Shown here in pieces: positions 35,748-44,139 of a stretch of 64,000 nucleotides of DNA (positions are counted from its first letter, which is position 1; each line of letters opens with the position of its first letter). Position numbers and translations under genes: made by a program. Origin of the DNA: Clostridium algoriphilum (GTDB lineage: Bacteria; Bacillota; Clostridia; Clostridiales; Clostridiaceae); contig NZ_JAIZZK010000007.1 of the NCBI RefSeq assembly GCF_020443705.1, positions 62,001 through 126,000 on the forward strand, written 5' to 3'. A model generated the notes under the pieces. That model worked only from the letters and a program-made list of their open reading frames with translations. It had not been told where the DNA came from and did no database searches.

Positions 35748-36821
35748 AATTTATATATTAATTGTTGTTATACTTATTTTTATTATATGTTTTATGGGCT
35801 CAAAGGGAGAATTAGTTGAAAATTTACAAATACCTATAGGCGTTGGAGCAGATACAGATCCTGCTAATACATATAAAATACCTTTTTTAATATATTCCTT
35901 TGAGGAAGAAGGTAAGATATCAAGCATTTTAGTTTCTGGAGAGGGCAAAAGTATAGGAGATACAAGACAAGATAGGCAATTAAGATCTGGTACAAGGTCA
36001 ACGATTGGTCTTTCTAGAATATTTGTCTTTAGTGAGGCCGCTTCAACATTTGGTTTGAAAGACTTTTTAGATATATGCATTAATAATCCCCAAATAAATG
36101 ATAGAGCAATATGTGTAGTATGTACAGGAAAAGCTGAGGATATGTTGAAATATAAAGTTAAAGGATATCCAAATTCTGCTGAATACATTGAGAAGATGGT
36201 AAGTAATTTACAACAATACAATTTTTATCCCATGCAATACACACTTATAGATTTGTTAGTAAGAGTGGATGAGGAAGGGAGAAATGCTTTGCTTCCTATT
36301 GTAGAAATAAAAGGTACCAATATAGAAACCATAGGTCTAGCAATATTTAATAAAGATAAACTGGTTGGAAAAGCTGGCGTTGAGGAAGCTAGAATAATTA
36401 ATATTTTAAAAGAAAATAATGTTAAGGGTATCTTAACCTTACAAAAGGATTCAAAGAAATATATAAATTGTTTTACTGTTTCTAAAAGAAAGATTAAATG
36501 TGATAAAATTAATGGAAAATATAAGTTTGTAATAAACTTGGATTTAAAGGGTAACATTATATCCAATGAATTATATGAAAATTTATACAATGATCCTAAA
36601 GTATTAAAAAAATTTGAAGAAGACATGAAAATTTACGTAGAAAAAATGTGTAATGAATCTATTAATAAGATTAAATTAAAATACAAAACCGATGTTTTGG
36701 ATTTAGGAAGACTAAGTATGGAAGGGGAACGGTTTCTGATTGGAATAAGGTAATATCCAATTCTGATATAAAAGTTAATGTAACGTTTTCAGTAGAGACT
36801 GAAGGAAGAGGGGATTTTTAA
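35725..36821 (+). pseudogene. Ger(x)C-family germination protein, frameshifted near its C-terminus
   Basis: The C subunit of the receptor, normally a lipoprotein. The main frame (35725-36753) has a hydrophobic N-terminal segment ending IIC, not a good lipobox, then the usual domains (IGVGAD, RTSL-type core, LIDLLVRVDEEGRNALLPIVEIKG). At 36711 the frame is lost: it ends LSMEGERFLIGIR. In the -1 frame the sequence continues KYGRGTVSDWNKVISNSDIK and then VNVTFSVETEGRGDF to a stop at 36821, which is the standard GerC tail. One missing G between 36711 and 36712 (GGA AGA GCT AAG) explains it. The start is uncertain (GTG 35725 overlaps the B gene). The tail loss of about 35 residues probably weakens the protein. 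Confidence 0.83.
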
Positions 36822-36840
36822 TATATTTCTACCAAATGCT

Positions 36841-36875
36841 AAAAACTAATTAATATTTATTAATTAGTTTTTGTT
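36841..36875 (+). terminator. Terminator of the ger operon
   Basis: A perfect 14-bp AT-rich stem (36841-36854 with 36859-36872) with loop ATTT; the 3' arm itself ends in five T residues. It is symmetrical and could act on both strands. Confidence 0.8.
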
Positions 36876-36890
36876 CTATTGAAAATAATT

Positions 36891-36927
36891 CAAAGTTGAG
36901 CTGCTTATTTTTCACGTCTCAACTTTG
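36891..36927. terminator. Inverted repeat at the end of the DUF3231 gene
   Basis: CAAAGTTGAG (36891-36900) pairs perfectly with CTCAACTTTG (36918-36927) over a 17-base loop. It lies 52 bases after the minus-strand stop codon. T-runs are weak on both strands, so it is a possible terminator only. Confidence 0.45.
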
Positions 36928-36978
36928 ATTACAAACATATTCATATTATATACTGACATTTACTTAATCTACATTAGC

Positions 36979-37989
36979 TTAAACCTCCACTAAATTTTCA
37001 TGTCTTATTGCTTGTGGAGGCTGTTCAGACCAGCCATTATCGATCATAATATCCGCACCATCTTTAGCATATTTCATAACAGCATCCATAAATTTAATAC
37101 ACATAGATTGTAGGTCACTTCTCTGTATATCTGCCAAAGCAAAGCCTAAACTACCGATTTTTTCTGAACACATTATCATTATTTTATATAACATCAATTT
37201 TTCTGAAAAGGGGGCAACTGTAGACTGGGTTACATATAAGTCGGAAGAAGATGGAATTGGAATACCTTCAGCTGCTAAAATTGAATTAAAAGCATTATTT
37301 TGTTTAGTTGCAAGTTCTTTTCCTCTTAACATATAATCCGAAATTTTTTTATCCTTAGAAACTTGAGCAAATCCAATTAACTGTGCGCTTCTAAGTATGG
37401 TAGCGGAAGCAATGGAAAAGATGTGAGTTATTTCCAACGTAAGTAAAGGTCTCTTTTCTCCAAACCAGTCTAACATGAAACTTTCATCTTTTATATATTG
37501 TACCTCTTTAGGCACTTCTACATGAGGCGCTCTTACAAATATACCCTTTGATAATCTCAGTTCTGCTGACCTATTGTAAAGATCGATGTATTCTTGAATA
37601 CATTTTGAAAAGTAATTTCTAACGTCGGAACGTGCTATGTTATTTAAAATCAGAGTATAATTTTGCATTGCTACTTTTGAGGCATAAGCCATATACTGCA
37701 AGTAGAAAGTATCTGTAAATAAACGCGGAGCATTTATATTAACTTCATTGTCACTGAATCCTCCTGGTATAGGTAGTTTCTCTTGATTAAATAAATCAGT
37801 TAATACTTTAATACGTTGATTTGACAAATCCAAAGTATACTTCATTATAGCGAGAGTATCGGTATCCTCAACACTGTTCAAATGGTGTTTAAGTTTACAT
37901 ATCAACAAATTTTCACCCATGTATGAGTTCCAAATACCTGTTATCTCTGATGAAACTAACGGTATTTTTGTATTATCGTCCATATACAT
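36979..37989 (-). CDS. DUF3231 family protein (two repeats)
   Basis: A 336-residue helical protein made of two related halves of about 165 residues; each has a long ferritin-like helical pattern with a segment such as LFTDTFYLQYMAYASKVAMQNY or APFSEKLMLYKIMIMCSEKIGSLGFALA. This is DUF3231, found almost only in spore-forming Firmicutes, and in Bacillus linked to spore coat or mother-cell expression. No membrane segment or signal peptide. ATG 37989 follows GAGAGGAG; an ATG two codons on is also possible. An alcohol dehydrogenase gene lies 73 bases upstream on the same strand. Function unknown. Confidence 0.83.
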   Translation of the reverse strand: MYMDDNTKIPLVSSEITGIWNSYMGENLLICKLKHHLNSVEDTDTLAIMKYTLDLSNQRIKVLTDLFNQEKLPIPGGFSDNEVNINAPRLFTDTFYLQYMAYASKVAMQNYTLILNNIARSDVRNYFSKCIQEYIDLYNRSAELRLSKGIFVRAPHVEVPKEVQYIKDESFMLDWFGEKRPLLTLEITHIFSIASATILRSAQLIGFAQVSKDKKISDYMLRGKELATKQNNAFNSILAAEGIPIPSSSDLYVTQSTVAPFSEKLMLYKIMIMCSEKIGSLGFALADIQRSDLQSMCIKFMDAVMKYAKDGADIMIDNGWSEQPPQAIRHENLVEV

Positions 37990-38062
37990 TTTCTCCTCTC
38001 ATAATAACAATTAATAAAATTAGTTTCCCCAATTGTTTTTTATTAATACAAATAACCTACTT

Positions 38063-39235
38063 TCACATAGCGGCAATATAAATCTTCATAATATCTACAA
38101 AAGTTCCCTGCCTTGGGTTTGTAGAGGATGTTATATCTTTTTCAGCATTTTTTGAAAGAAATTCAATATCACTTTTCTTAACTCCCATTTTTTTTAAATG
38201 AGTTGGAATACCTATATCTTCAGTGAGCTTTTGAATGCTACTCATAATTTTTTTAACAGCTTCTTTTTTATTATGTGTTTTAATACCAATTGCTTCGCTA
38301 ATTCTAAATATTCTTTCGTCAGATATTGACACTGAGTTAAACTCTAACACATGGGGTAATAGTACTGCATTACAAACTCCATGAGTTTGATTATAAAATC
38401 CGCCTATTTGATGGGCCATTGAATGAACATATCCCAGGCCTGCATTATTAAAAGCCATCCCTGCCATAACATTTGCAAACATCATCTTTTCTCTGGCTTC
38501 CAAATCATGGCCATTATCGTATGTTCTTTTTAAATAACCAAAAACTATTTTCAAGGCATCAATTGCCAAAGAGTCTGTGATTGGTGAAGCCTCTGTGGAA
38601 ACAAAAGCTTCTATAGCATGGGTAGCAACATCAATACCAGAACTAGCGGTTACTTCCGGAGGCATGGTTACCATAAACATAGGATCGTTTACCGATATTA
38701 TAGGCATCATTTTAGAATCTCCAATAGTCATTTTTAATTTTCTACTCTCATCTGTTACAATAGTAAAATTACCTACTTCAGAGGCTGATCCAGATGTCGT
38801 ATTAATTGCTACGACTGGCAAACAAGGCTTTGTCATTTTGTTATAACCTTCATAATCTCCAATCGCTCCCCCATTTGTTGCTACAATAGCGATACCCTTA
38901 GCACAATCATGGTTTGTCCCACCGCCTATAGATATGATAAAATCATAATTTCTTTTTAACGGGTTTAATCCCTTATTCAAATAGGTGAGACCATCTTCTA
39001 TAAATGAAACTGTCGCATTTGGATGTAAGATGCCATCAAAAATGTCATAGGAAATAAACAAACTTTTTAATATTGTCTCAACCATTTCAACATAGCCACA
39101 GCTTATTATGTTTTTGTCTGTAACAATTAATGCTTTGCTCAGTTTGTGTGCCAATAATTCCGTTGGCAAATCTTTTATAGCCCCTACACCAATAAGATTT
39201 TTTGGGGGAAGAAAAAAGTTATGTGTGTTTTCCAA
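38063..39235 (-). CDS. Iron-containing alcohol dehydrogenase
   Basis: A 390-residue group III alcohol dehydrogenase that interconverts alcohols and aldehydes or ketones with NAD(P)H. Marks: FFLPPKNLIGVGAI near the start, the cofactor loop ISIGGGTNHDCAKGIA, TTSGSASEVGNFTIV, and the metal-binding GIDVATHAIEAF and SMAHQIGGFYNQTHGVCNA with the histidine and aspartate ligands. Closest in appearance to the 1,3-propanediol/methanol dehydrogenase branch, but the substrate cannot be fixed. The start ATG 39235 has only a modest ribosome-binding site (GGGAGT). Confidence 0.92.
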   Translation of the reverse strand: MENTHNFFLPPKNLIGVGAIKDLPTELLAHKLSKALIVTDKNIISCGYVEMVETILKSLFISYDIFDGILHPNATVSFIEDGLTYLNKGLNPLKRNYDFIISIGGGTNHDCAKGIAIVATNGGAIGDYEGYNKMTKPCLPVVAINTTSGSASEVGNFTIVTDESRKLKMTIGDSKMMPIISVNDPMFMVTMPPEVTASSGIDVATHAIEAFVSTEASPITDSLAIDALKIVFGYLKRTYDNGHDLEAREKMMFANVMAGMAFNNAGLGYVHSMAHQIGGFYNQTHGVCNAVLLPHVLEFNSVSISDERIFRISEAIGIKTHNKKEAVKKIMSSIQKLTEDIGIPTHLKKMGVKKSDIEFLSKNAEKDITSSTNPRQGTFVDIMKIYIAAM

Positions 39236-39544
39236 ATTTAATCACTCCCGTTCCAATATATGTTAAAGTTTCTCACGCTTTAAGTCCATACCCAAGTTTA
39301 AAAGCTCATTTATTATTTTACAAATTAATTATGTAAGTAGTTTGAACTGTTTACTCTGTAATTATTCGCATATAGGGTTTCTTATATGGGATAAGGTACG
39401 TTTATATAACATAGCCATATAATATCAAGTGATTCTTTTGTAATCTAATTTTATATAATAGGACCGAAATAGTTTACTTTTTATATTCGTAAACCCTGGT
39501 AGAGGCAGGCATAAATGTATGCCCATTTATTTTCAATATATGTA

Positions 39545-39573
39545 TTGACATAAAATATTTATGGGATTATAAT
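39545..39573 (+). promoter_or_regulatory. Consensus sigma-A promoter of the marR-ABC operon
   Basis: TTGACA (39545-39550) and TATAAT (39568-39573) with 17 bases between: a perfect vegetative promoter, the strongest in the window. It is 72 bases before the marR start. The 409-bp gap 39236-39644 also has a 6-bp hairpin (39508-39523) and, directly downstream of the promoter, operator-like repeats. Confidence 0.9.
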
Positions 39574-39625
39574 ATATTTCGTAAGCTAAATGTACGTATA
39601 CGAAACAATTGTATGCGAAATATAT
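39572..39625 (+). promoter_or_regulatory. MarR operator candidates between promoter and marR
   Basis: ATATATTTCG (39572-39581) and CGAAATATAT (39616-39625) are a perfect 10-bp inverted pair 34 bases apart. Within them a second dyad, CGTATAC (39595-39601) and GTATGCG (39611-39617), is complementary at 6 of 7 positions. The elements start at the -10 box and cover the transcription start, which suits autorepression by the MarR protein encoded next. Confidence 0.6.
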
Positions 39626-39644
39626 ACGAGGTGGTGATTGAGTA

Positions 39645-40085
39645 GTGGAAACATTGAATGAGAGTATAGAAGTTGCAAGACTTTTTCAAGAAGTTATGCA
39701 GTTATTTAAACATAGTATGACTAAAGTGCTTAGTGATACAGGTATGTCTGCACCTCAAGGTATGGTTTTGGGGCTTTTAAGTAAAAAAAAGAAGCTAAAG
39801 ATTACAGAACTAAGCAATGAACTTTGTTTATCAAATAGTACAGTTTCTGGAATTATAGACAGGCTTGAGAAGCAGGAAATGGTAGTAAGAGAAAGAAGTT
39901 CGGATGACAAGAGAGTGGTTTACGTAAGTATATCGCCGGAGTTTAAAGACATGCATAAAATCTTTCATAAACAATTTGAAAAAAACCTTGCAGACATAAT
40001 GAGTAAGGGAAATGCAGAGGAAATTCATAAAGTATTTGAAGGCTTGGATGTACTTAAGAAACTTTTAAGTGATCAGCAAAAATAG
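39645..40085 (+). CDS. MarR family transcriptional regulator
   Basis: A 146-residue winged-helix dimer protein, expected to repress its own operon until a small molecule releases it. The DNA-binding part reads LKITELSNELCLSNSTVSGIIDRLEKQEMVVRERSSDDKRVVYVSIS, typical of MarR. The start is GTG 39645, ten bases after GAGGTGG. It lies 28 bases before a heterodimeric ABC exporter, the common arrangement for drug-efflux control in Firmicutes. The inducer is unknown. Confidence 0.93.
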   Translation: METLNESIEVARLFQEVMQLFKHSMTKVLSDTGMSAPQGMVLGLLSKKKKLKITELSNELCLSNSTVSGIIDRLEKQEMVVRERSSDDKRVVYVSISPEFKDMHKIFHKQFEKNLADIMSKGNAEEIHKVFEGLDVLKKLLSDQQK

Positions 40086-40113
40086 TGTAAAACAATGATT
40101 GGGGATGATATTA

Positions 40114-41889
40114 ATGATGAAATTATTTAGGTTTTTAAAACAGTATACGGTGCAAATAATGGCAATAGTTATATTGATTTTTGTTCAAGTACTTGCAAAT
40201 CTATATTTACCGACGCTAATGGCGGATATAGTTGACAAAGGTATCTCTCAGAAGGATGTAGTTCAAACTATTTCGTTTTTAGGATTTAATGGGTCATATA
40301 AAGGGATAGATTATATAATTAGAATAGGTGGACTTATGTTACTAATCTCAGCAGGTGGTGTTATATGCTCAGTTATAGCTGCATTCCTATCATCAAAAAC
40401 TGCTGTAGGGCTAGGTAGGATTATTCGTAATAAATTGTTTACAAAAGTCGAAGGATTTTCACTACATGAGTTTGATAAGGTTGGTACTGCTACCCTTATA
40501 ACAAGAACTACAAATGATGTTACTCAGGTTCAAACAGCAACTGTGATGATTTTTTCTATTATGCTTTTTGCTCCTTTAACTGCCATAGGTGGTATTGTTA
40601 TGGCTTTAAGAGAGGATGGTCCACTAACATGGATTTTTGCGGTTGTAATTCCGCTGCTTGGGATTATTATTGGTGTTACTCTTAAATTCGCTATGCCATT
40701 ATTTAAATTAATGCAAGTTAAAATAGATAAATTGAATCTTGTATTACGTGAAGGACTTACTGGTATTAGGGTTGTACGTGCATTTAATCGTATAGATACT
40801 GAAAAGGTTAGGTTTGATGACGCTAATACTGATCTTATGAATAATGCTGTTAAAGTAAATAAAATTATGGCATTTTTATTGCCAGTAATGATGTTAATTA
40901 TGAATATTACGACAGTTGCAATTATTTGGTTTGGTGCTAAAAGAATAGACGCTGGAAGCATGGAAGTTGGTTCATTAATCGCATTTATACAATATGGAAT
41001 GCAAATATTATTTGGGTTCTTAATGCTTGCTATGGTGTTTATTATGATACCAAGGGCTCAGGCGTCTGCAATAAGAATAAATGAAGTTTTAGAAATGGAA
41101 TCAGAAATTATAGATCCAAAGACTACAATACTCGCTAATAAACAAAGTGGATTCGTTGAGTTTAAGGATGTAACATTTAGTTACCCAGGTGCAGATCAAC
41201 CAGCAATTAGTAACATATCATTTAGTACAAGACCTGGCGAAACAACAGCAATTATTGGTGGTACAGGTTCGGGTAAATCAACTCTTATCAACTTAATACC
41301 TCGTTTTTATGATGCTACTAGTGGTGCAATATTGGTCGATGGAGTAGATGTACGCGAAATGAGTCAGGAAAACCTTCGCTCAAAGATAGGTTTCGTTCCT
41401 CAAAATACCGTACTCTTTACTGGAACAATTGCTGAAAATATTAAGTATGGTAAGAATGATGCAACTATGGAAGAAATTCAGCATGCAGCAAAAGTAGCAC
41501 AAGCAACGAATTTTATTAATGGAATGGAACGAGGGTATAATCATCCTATAGCCCAAGGAGGAACAAATGTTTCTGGTGGACAAAAACAACGGTTATCTAT
41601 AGCGCGTGCTCTAGTTAGAAAACCAGAAATATATATATTTGATGATAGTTTTTCGGCACTTGATTTTAAAACGGATGCAAAACTACGTGCAGCACTTAAA
41701 AATGAAACAGCAAAATCTACAGTTATAATTATTGCTCAAAGAGTTGCAACGGTTATGGACGCAGATAGAATTATAGTAATAGACGATGGTAACATTTGCG
41801 GCATTGGAACTCACAAAGAACTTTTAACTAGTTGTAAGATATATCATGAGATTGTATCGTCGCAGCTTTCAGAGGAGGAATTATCATGA
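40114..41889 (+). CDS. ABC exporter half-transporter, degenerate-site subunit (MarR operon)
   Basis: A 591-residue exporter subunit with six membrane segments and an ATPase: Walker A GGTGSGKST, signature VSGGQKQRL, Walker B IYIFDDSFSALD with aspartate in place of the catalytic glutamate. Same plan as the subunit at 29418. The frame extends upstream to a TTG at 40099, but that is inside the GGGGATGA ribosome-binding region; ATG 40114 is better. The partner gene overlaps by four bases (ATGA). Confidence 0.92.
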   Translation: MMKLFRFLKQYTVQIMAIVILIFVQVLANLYLPTLMADIVDKGISQKDVVQTISFLGFNGSYKGIDYIIRIGGLMLLISAGGVICSVIAAFLSSKTAVGLGRIIRNKLFTKVEGFSLHEFDKVGTATLITRTTNDVTQVQTATVMIFSIMLFAPLTAIGGIVMALREDGPLTWIFAVVIPLLGIIIGVTLKFAMPLFKLMQVKIDKLNLVLREGLTGIRVVRAFNRIDTEKVRFDDANTDLMNNAVKVNKIMAFLLPVMMLIMNITTVAIIWFGAKRIDAGSMEVGSLIAFIQYGMQILFGFLMLAMVFIMIPRAQASAIRINEVLEMESEIIDPKTTILANKQSGFVEFKDVTFSYPGADQPAISNISFSTRPGETTAIIGGTGSGKSTLINLIPRFYDATSGAILVDGVDVREMSQENLRSKIGFVPQNTVLFTGTIAENIKYGKNDATMEEIQHAAKVAQATNFINGMERGYNHPIAQGGTNVSGGQKQRLSIARALVRKPEIYIFDDSFSALDFKTDAKLRAALKNETAKSTVIIIAQRVATVMDADRIIVIDDGNICGIGTHKELLTSCKIYHEIVSSQLSEEELS

Positions 41890-43907
41890 GTGAAAACAAT
41901 AAGAACACTAAATCAGGTGGAGGTTCAGGAGGCGGAATGGGACGCTCGGGTGGTCCAATGGGATCCTTTGCGGGTCCAATAGTTAAAGCCAAAGACTTCA
42001 AAGGGACATTAAAAAGACTTTTAGGGTATTTAAAACCTCAAAGAACTAATTTTATTTTAGTTTTTATATTTGCAATCATCAGCACTGTTTTTACCATAGT
42101 GGGACCTAAGATTTCAGCAAAAGCTATAGATAGATTAGTAGAAGGCATAATGAATAAGTATGGTTTAATTCAGTTGCATGCTAAGCAGGGCGAAATAGCA
42201 GCTTTAATAAAGGCTAACCCTGCAGCAGCGAAAAGTCCTAAAGTTATTGAGGGGCTTACTCAAATTAAAGCTGGAATTTCTAAGATAATGAATGTAAATG
42301 GCGGTATGATAGATTTCACATATATTCGAAATATAATTTTATTACTTCTTGCATTATATTTAGTAAGTACAGTTTTTGGCTTCCTTCAACAATATATTAT
42401 GGCTGGAGTTGCACAGAAAACTGTTTACAATATGAGAAGAGAAGTTGAAGATAAGCTTTCACGGTTGCCACTTAAATTCTTTGATTCAAGAACTCATGGT
42501 GAGATATTAAGTCGTGTAACAAATGATGTTGATAACATTTCAACAACTCTTCAACAAAGTCTTACTCAGCTTATTACGTCTATTGTTACAATAATTGGTA
42601 TTATCGTTATGATGCTAACAATAAGCCCACTAATGACGCTAGTTGTAATTTTAACATTGCCACTTTATATTGTTGTGACAGCTTTTGTTGCAAAACGATC
42701 TCAAAAGTTTTTCGCTGCTCAGCAAAAAGAAATCGGAGCACTCAATGGTCATGTTGAGGAAATGTATACTGGTCATAAAATAGTTAAATCATTTGGTCAT
42801 GAGAAAGATTCAATACAGCAGTTTGAAAATATTAATGATAGATTATATACTTCAGGTTGGAAAGCTCAGTTTATATCTGGGATAATAATGCCTATGATGA
42901 GATTTGTTAGTAATATAGGGTATGTAGTTGTTTGTGTTGTTGGTGGATTTCTAGCAACGCAAGGTAGAATAACTATAGGTGATATTCAAGCCTTTATTCA
43001 ATATTCTAACCAGTTTACACAACCAATAGTTCAAACAGCTAACATCGCAAATATCATACAATCAACAGTAGCTTCAGCTGAACGTATTTTTGAATTATTA
43101 GATGAAGTTGAACAAATTGCAGAAACTTCGGATAGTAAGGTAATTAAGCTTCCTAAGGGAGAAGTTAAGTTTGAACATGTTGATTTTAGTTACAAATCAG
43201 AAGAATCACTTATTAAAGATATGAATATTGATGTAAGACGAGGTCATACAATTGCAATAGTTGGACCAACAGGTGCTGGTAAAACTACACTTGTTAACTT
43301 GCTTATGCGTTTCTATGAGATAGATGCAGGTAAGATTTCAATAGATGGAGTTGACATAAGAGATATAAAACGTGGAGAATTACGTAGTATGTTTGGTATG
43401 GTTCTTCAAGATACTTGGTTATTTAATGGTACTATAATGGAAAATATCGCTTACGGCATAGAAGGAGCAACTGATGAAGAAACTATGCAGGCAGCAAGGG
43501 CTGCTCATGCACATCACTTTATTAAGACTCTTCCTGATGGGTATAATACAATACTAAATGAAGAAGCTTCTAATATATCTCAGGGTCAAAAACAACTTCT
43601 TACGATTGCTAGGGCAATACTTGCAAATCCAACAATTATGATACTTGATGAAGCTACAAGTAGTGTTGATTCAAGAACAGAAGTTTATATTCAAAGGGCA
43701 ATGACAGAGCTTATGGAAAATAGAACAAGTTTTGTAATTGCACATAGACTTTCTACAATTAAGGATGCAGAATTAATATTAGTTATGAACAAAGGGAGTA
43801 TTATTGAGATGGGTAACCACAATGAACTTCTTGCTCAGAAGGGCTTCTATGAAGATCTTTATAATAGTCAGTTTGCTGGGGCAAACTTAGATAATGAAGT
43901 AATGTAA
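41886..43907 (+). CDS. ABC exporter half-transporter, catalytic subunit (MarR operon)
   Basis: A 673-residue partner with an intact site: Walker A GPTGAGKTT, signature ISQGQKQLL, Walker B IMILDEATSSVD and the switch histidine. It has a glycine-rich N-terminal tail (SGGGSGGGMGRSGG, residues ~10-25) and an insertion of about 60 residues between the first two membrane segments (around 80-145), which explains why it is longer than the subunit at 31157. Its start overlaps the stop of the previous gene, with AGGAGGAA upstream. Probable multidrug efflux, from the MarR context. Confidence 0.93.
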   Translation: MSENNKNTKSGGGSGGGMGRSGGPMGSFAGPIVKAKDFKGTLKRLLGYLKPQRTNFILVFIFAIISTVFTIVGPKISAKAIDRLVEGIMNKYGLIQLHAKQGEIAALIKANPAAAKSPKVIEGLTQIKAGISKIMNVNGGMIDFTYIRNIILLLLALYLVSTVFGFLQQYIMAGVAQKTVYNMRREVEDKLSRLPLKFFDSRTHGEILSRVTNDVDNISTTLQQSLTQLITSIVTIIGIIVMMLTISPLMTLVVILTLPLYIVVTAFVAKRSQKFFAAQQKEIGALNGHVEEMYTGHKIVKSFGHEKDSIQQFENINDRLYTSGWKAQFISGIIMPMMRFVSNIGYVVVCVVGGFLATQGRITIGDIQAFIQYSNQFTQPIVQTANIANIIQSTVASAERIFELLDEVEQIAETSDSKVIKLPKGEVKFEHVDFSYKSEESLIKDMNIDVRRGHTIAIVGPTGAGKTTLVNLLMRFYEIDAGKISIDGVDIRDIKRGELRSMFGMVLQDTWLFNGTIMENIAYGIEGATDEETMQAARAAHAHHFIKTLPDGYNTILNEEASNISQGQKQLLTIARAILANPTIMILDEATSSVDSRTEVYIQRAMTELMENRTSFVIAHRLSTIKDAELILVMNKGSIIEMGNHNELLAQKGFYEDLYNSQFAGANLDNEVM

Positions 43908-43933
43908 ATAAAATTAGTTAAAATTCAATTTAT

Positions 43934-43981
43934 ACCTTATAAAGTAGACAAATAAAAAGTCTACTCTATAAGGTGTTTTTG
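43934..43981 (+). terminator. Terminator of the marR-ABC operon
   Basis: A stem of 8 and 7 bp with an A-C mismatch (43934-43949 with 43959-43974) and a nine-base loop, followed by GTTTTTG. Confidence 0.88.
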
Positions 43982-44102
43982 TTTGAAAGACTACTTAAGA
44001 AAGTTATTTATAACCTAGAAAGATATAAGAAAAAGAGCTTTGATTGGTATAAAGAAGTAATAAGAACAAATGGAAAAAGCTTAAAATAAGAATGATATAT
44101 TG

Positions 44103-44136
44103 AAAGCCACGTTGAAATAATATTCAACGTGGCTTT
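44103..44136 (-). terminator. Hairpin at the end of asnB
   Basis: A perfect 14-bp stem (44103-44116 with 44123-44136), loop of six, just after the asnB stop codon on the minus strand. The T-run on the minus strand is short (three T). Confidence 0.75.
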
Positions 44137-44139
44137 GAT

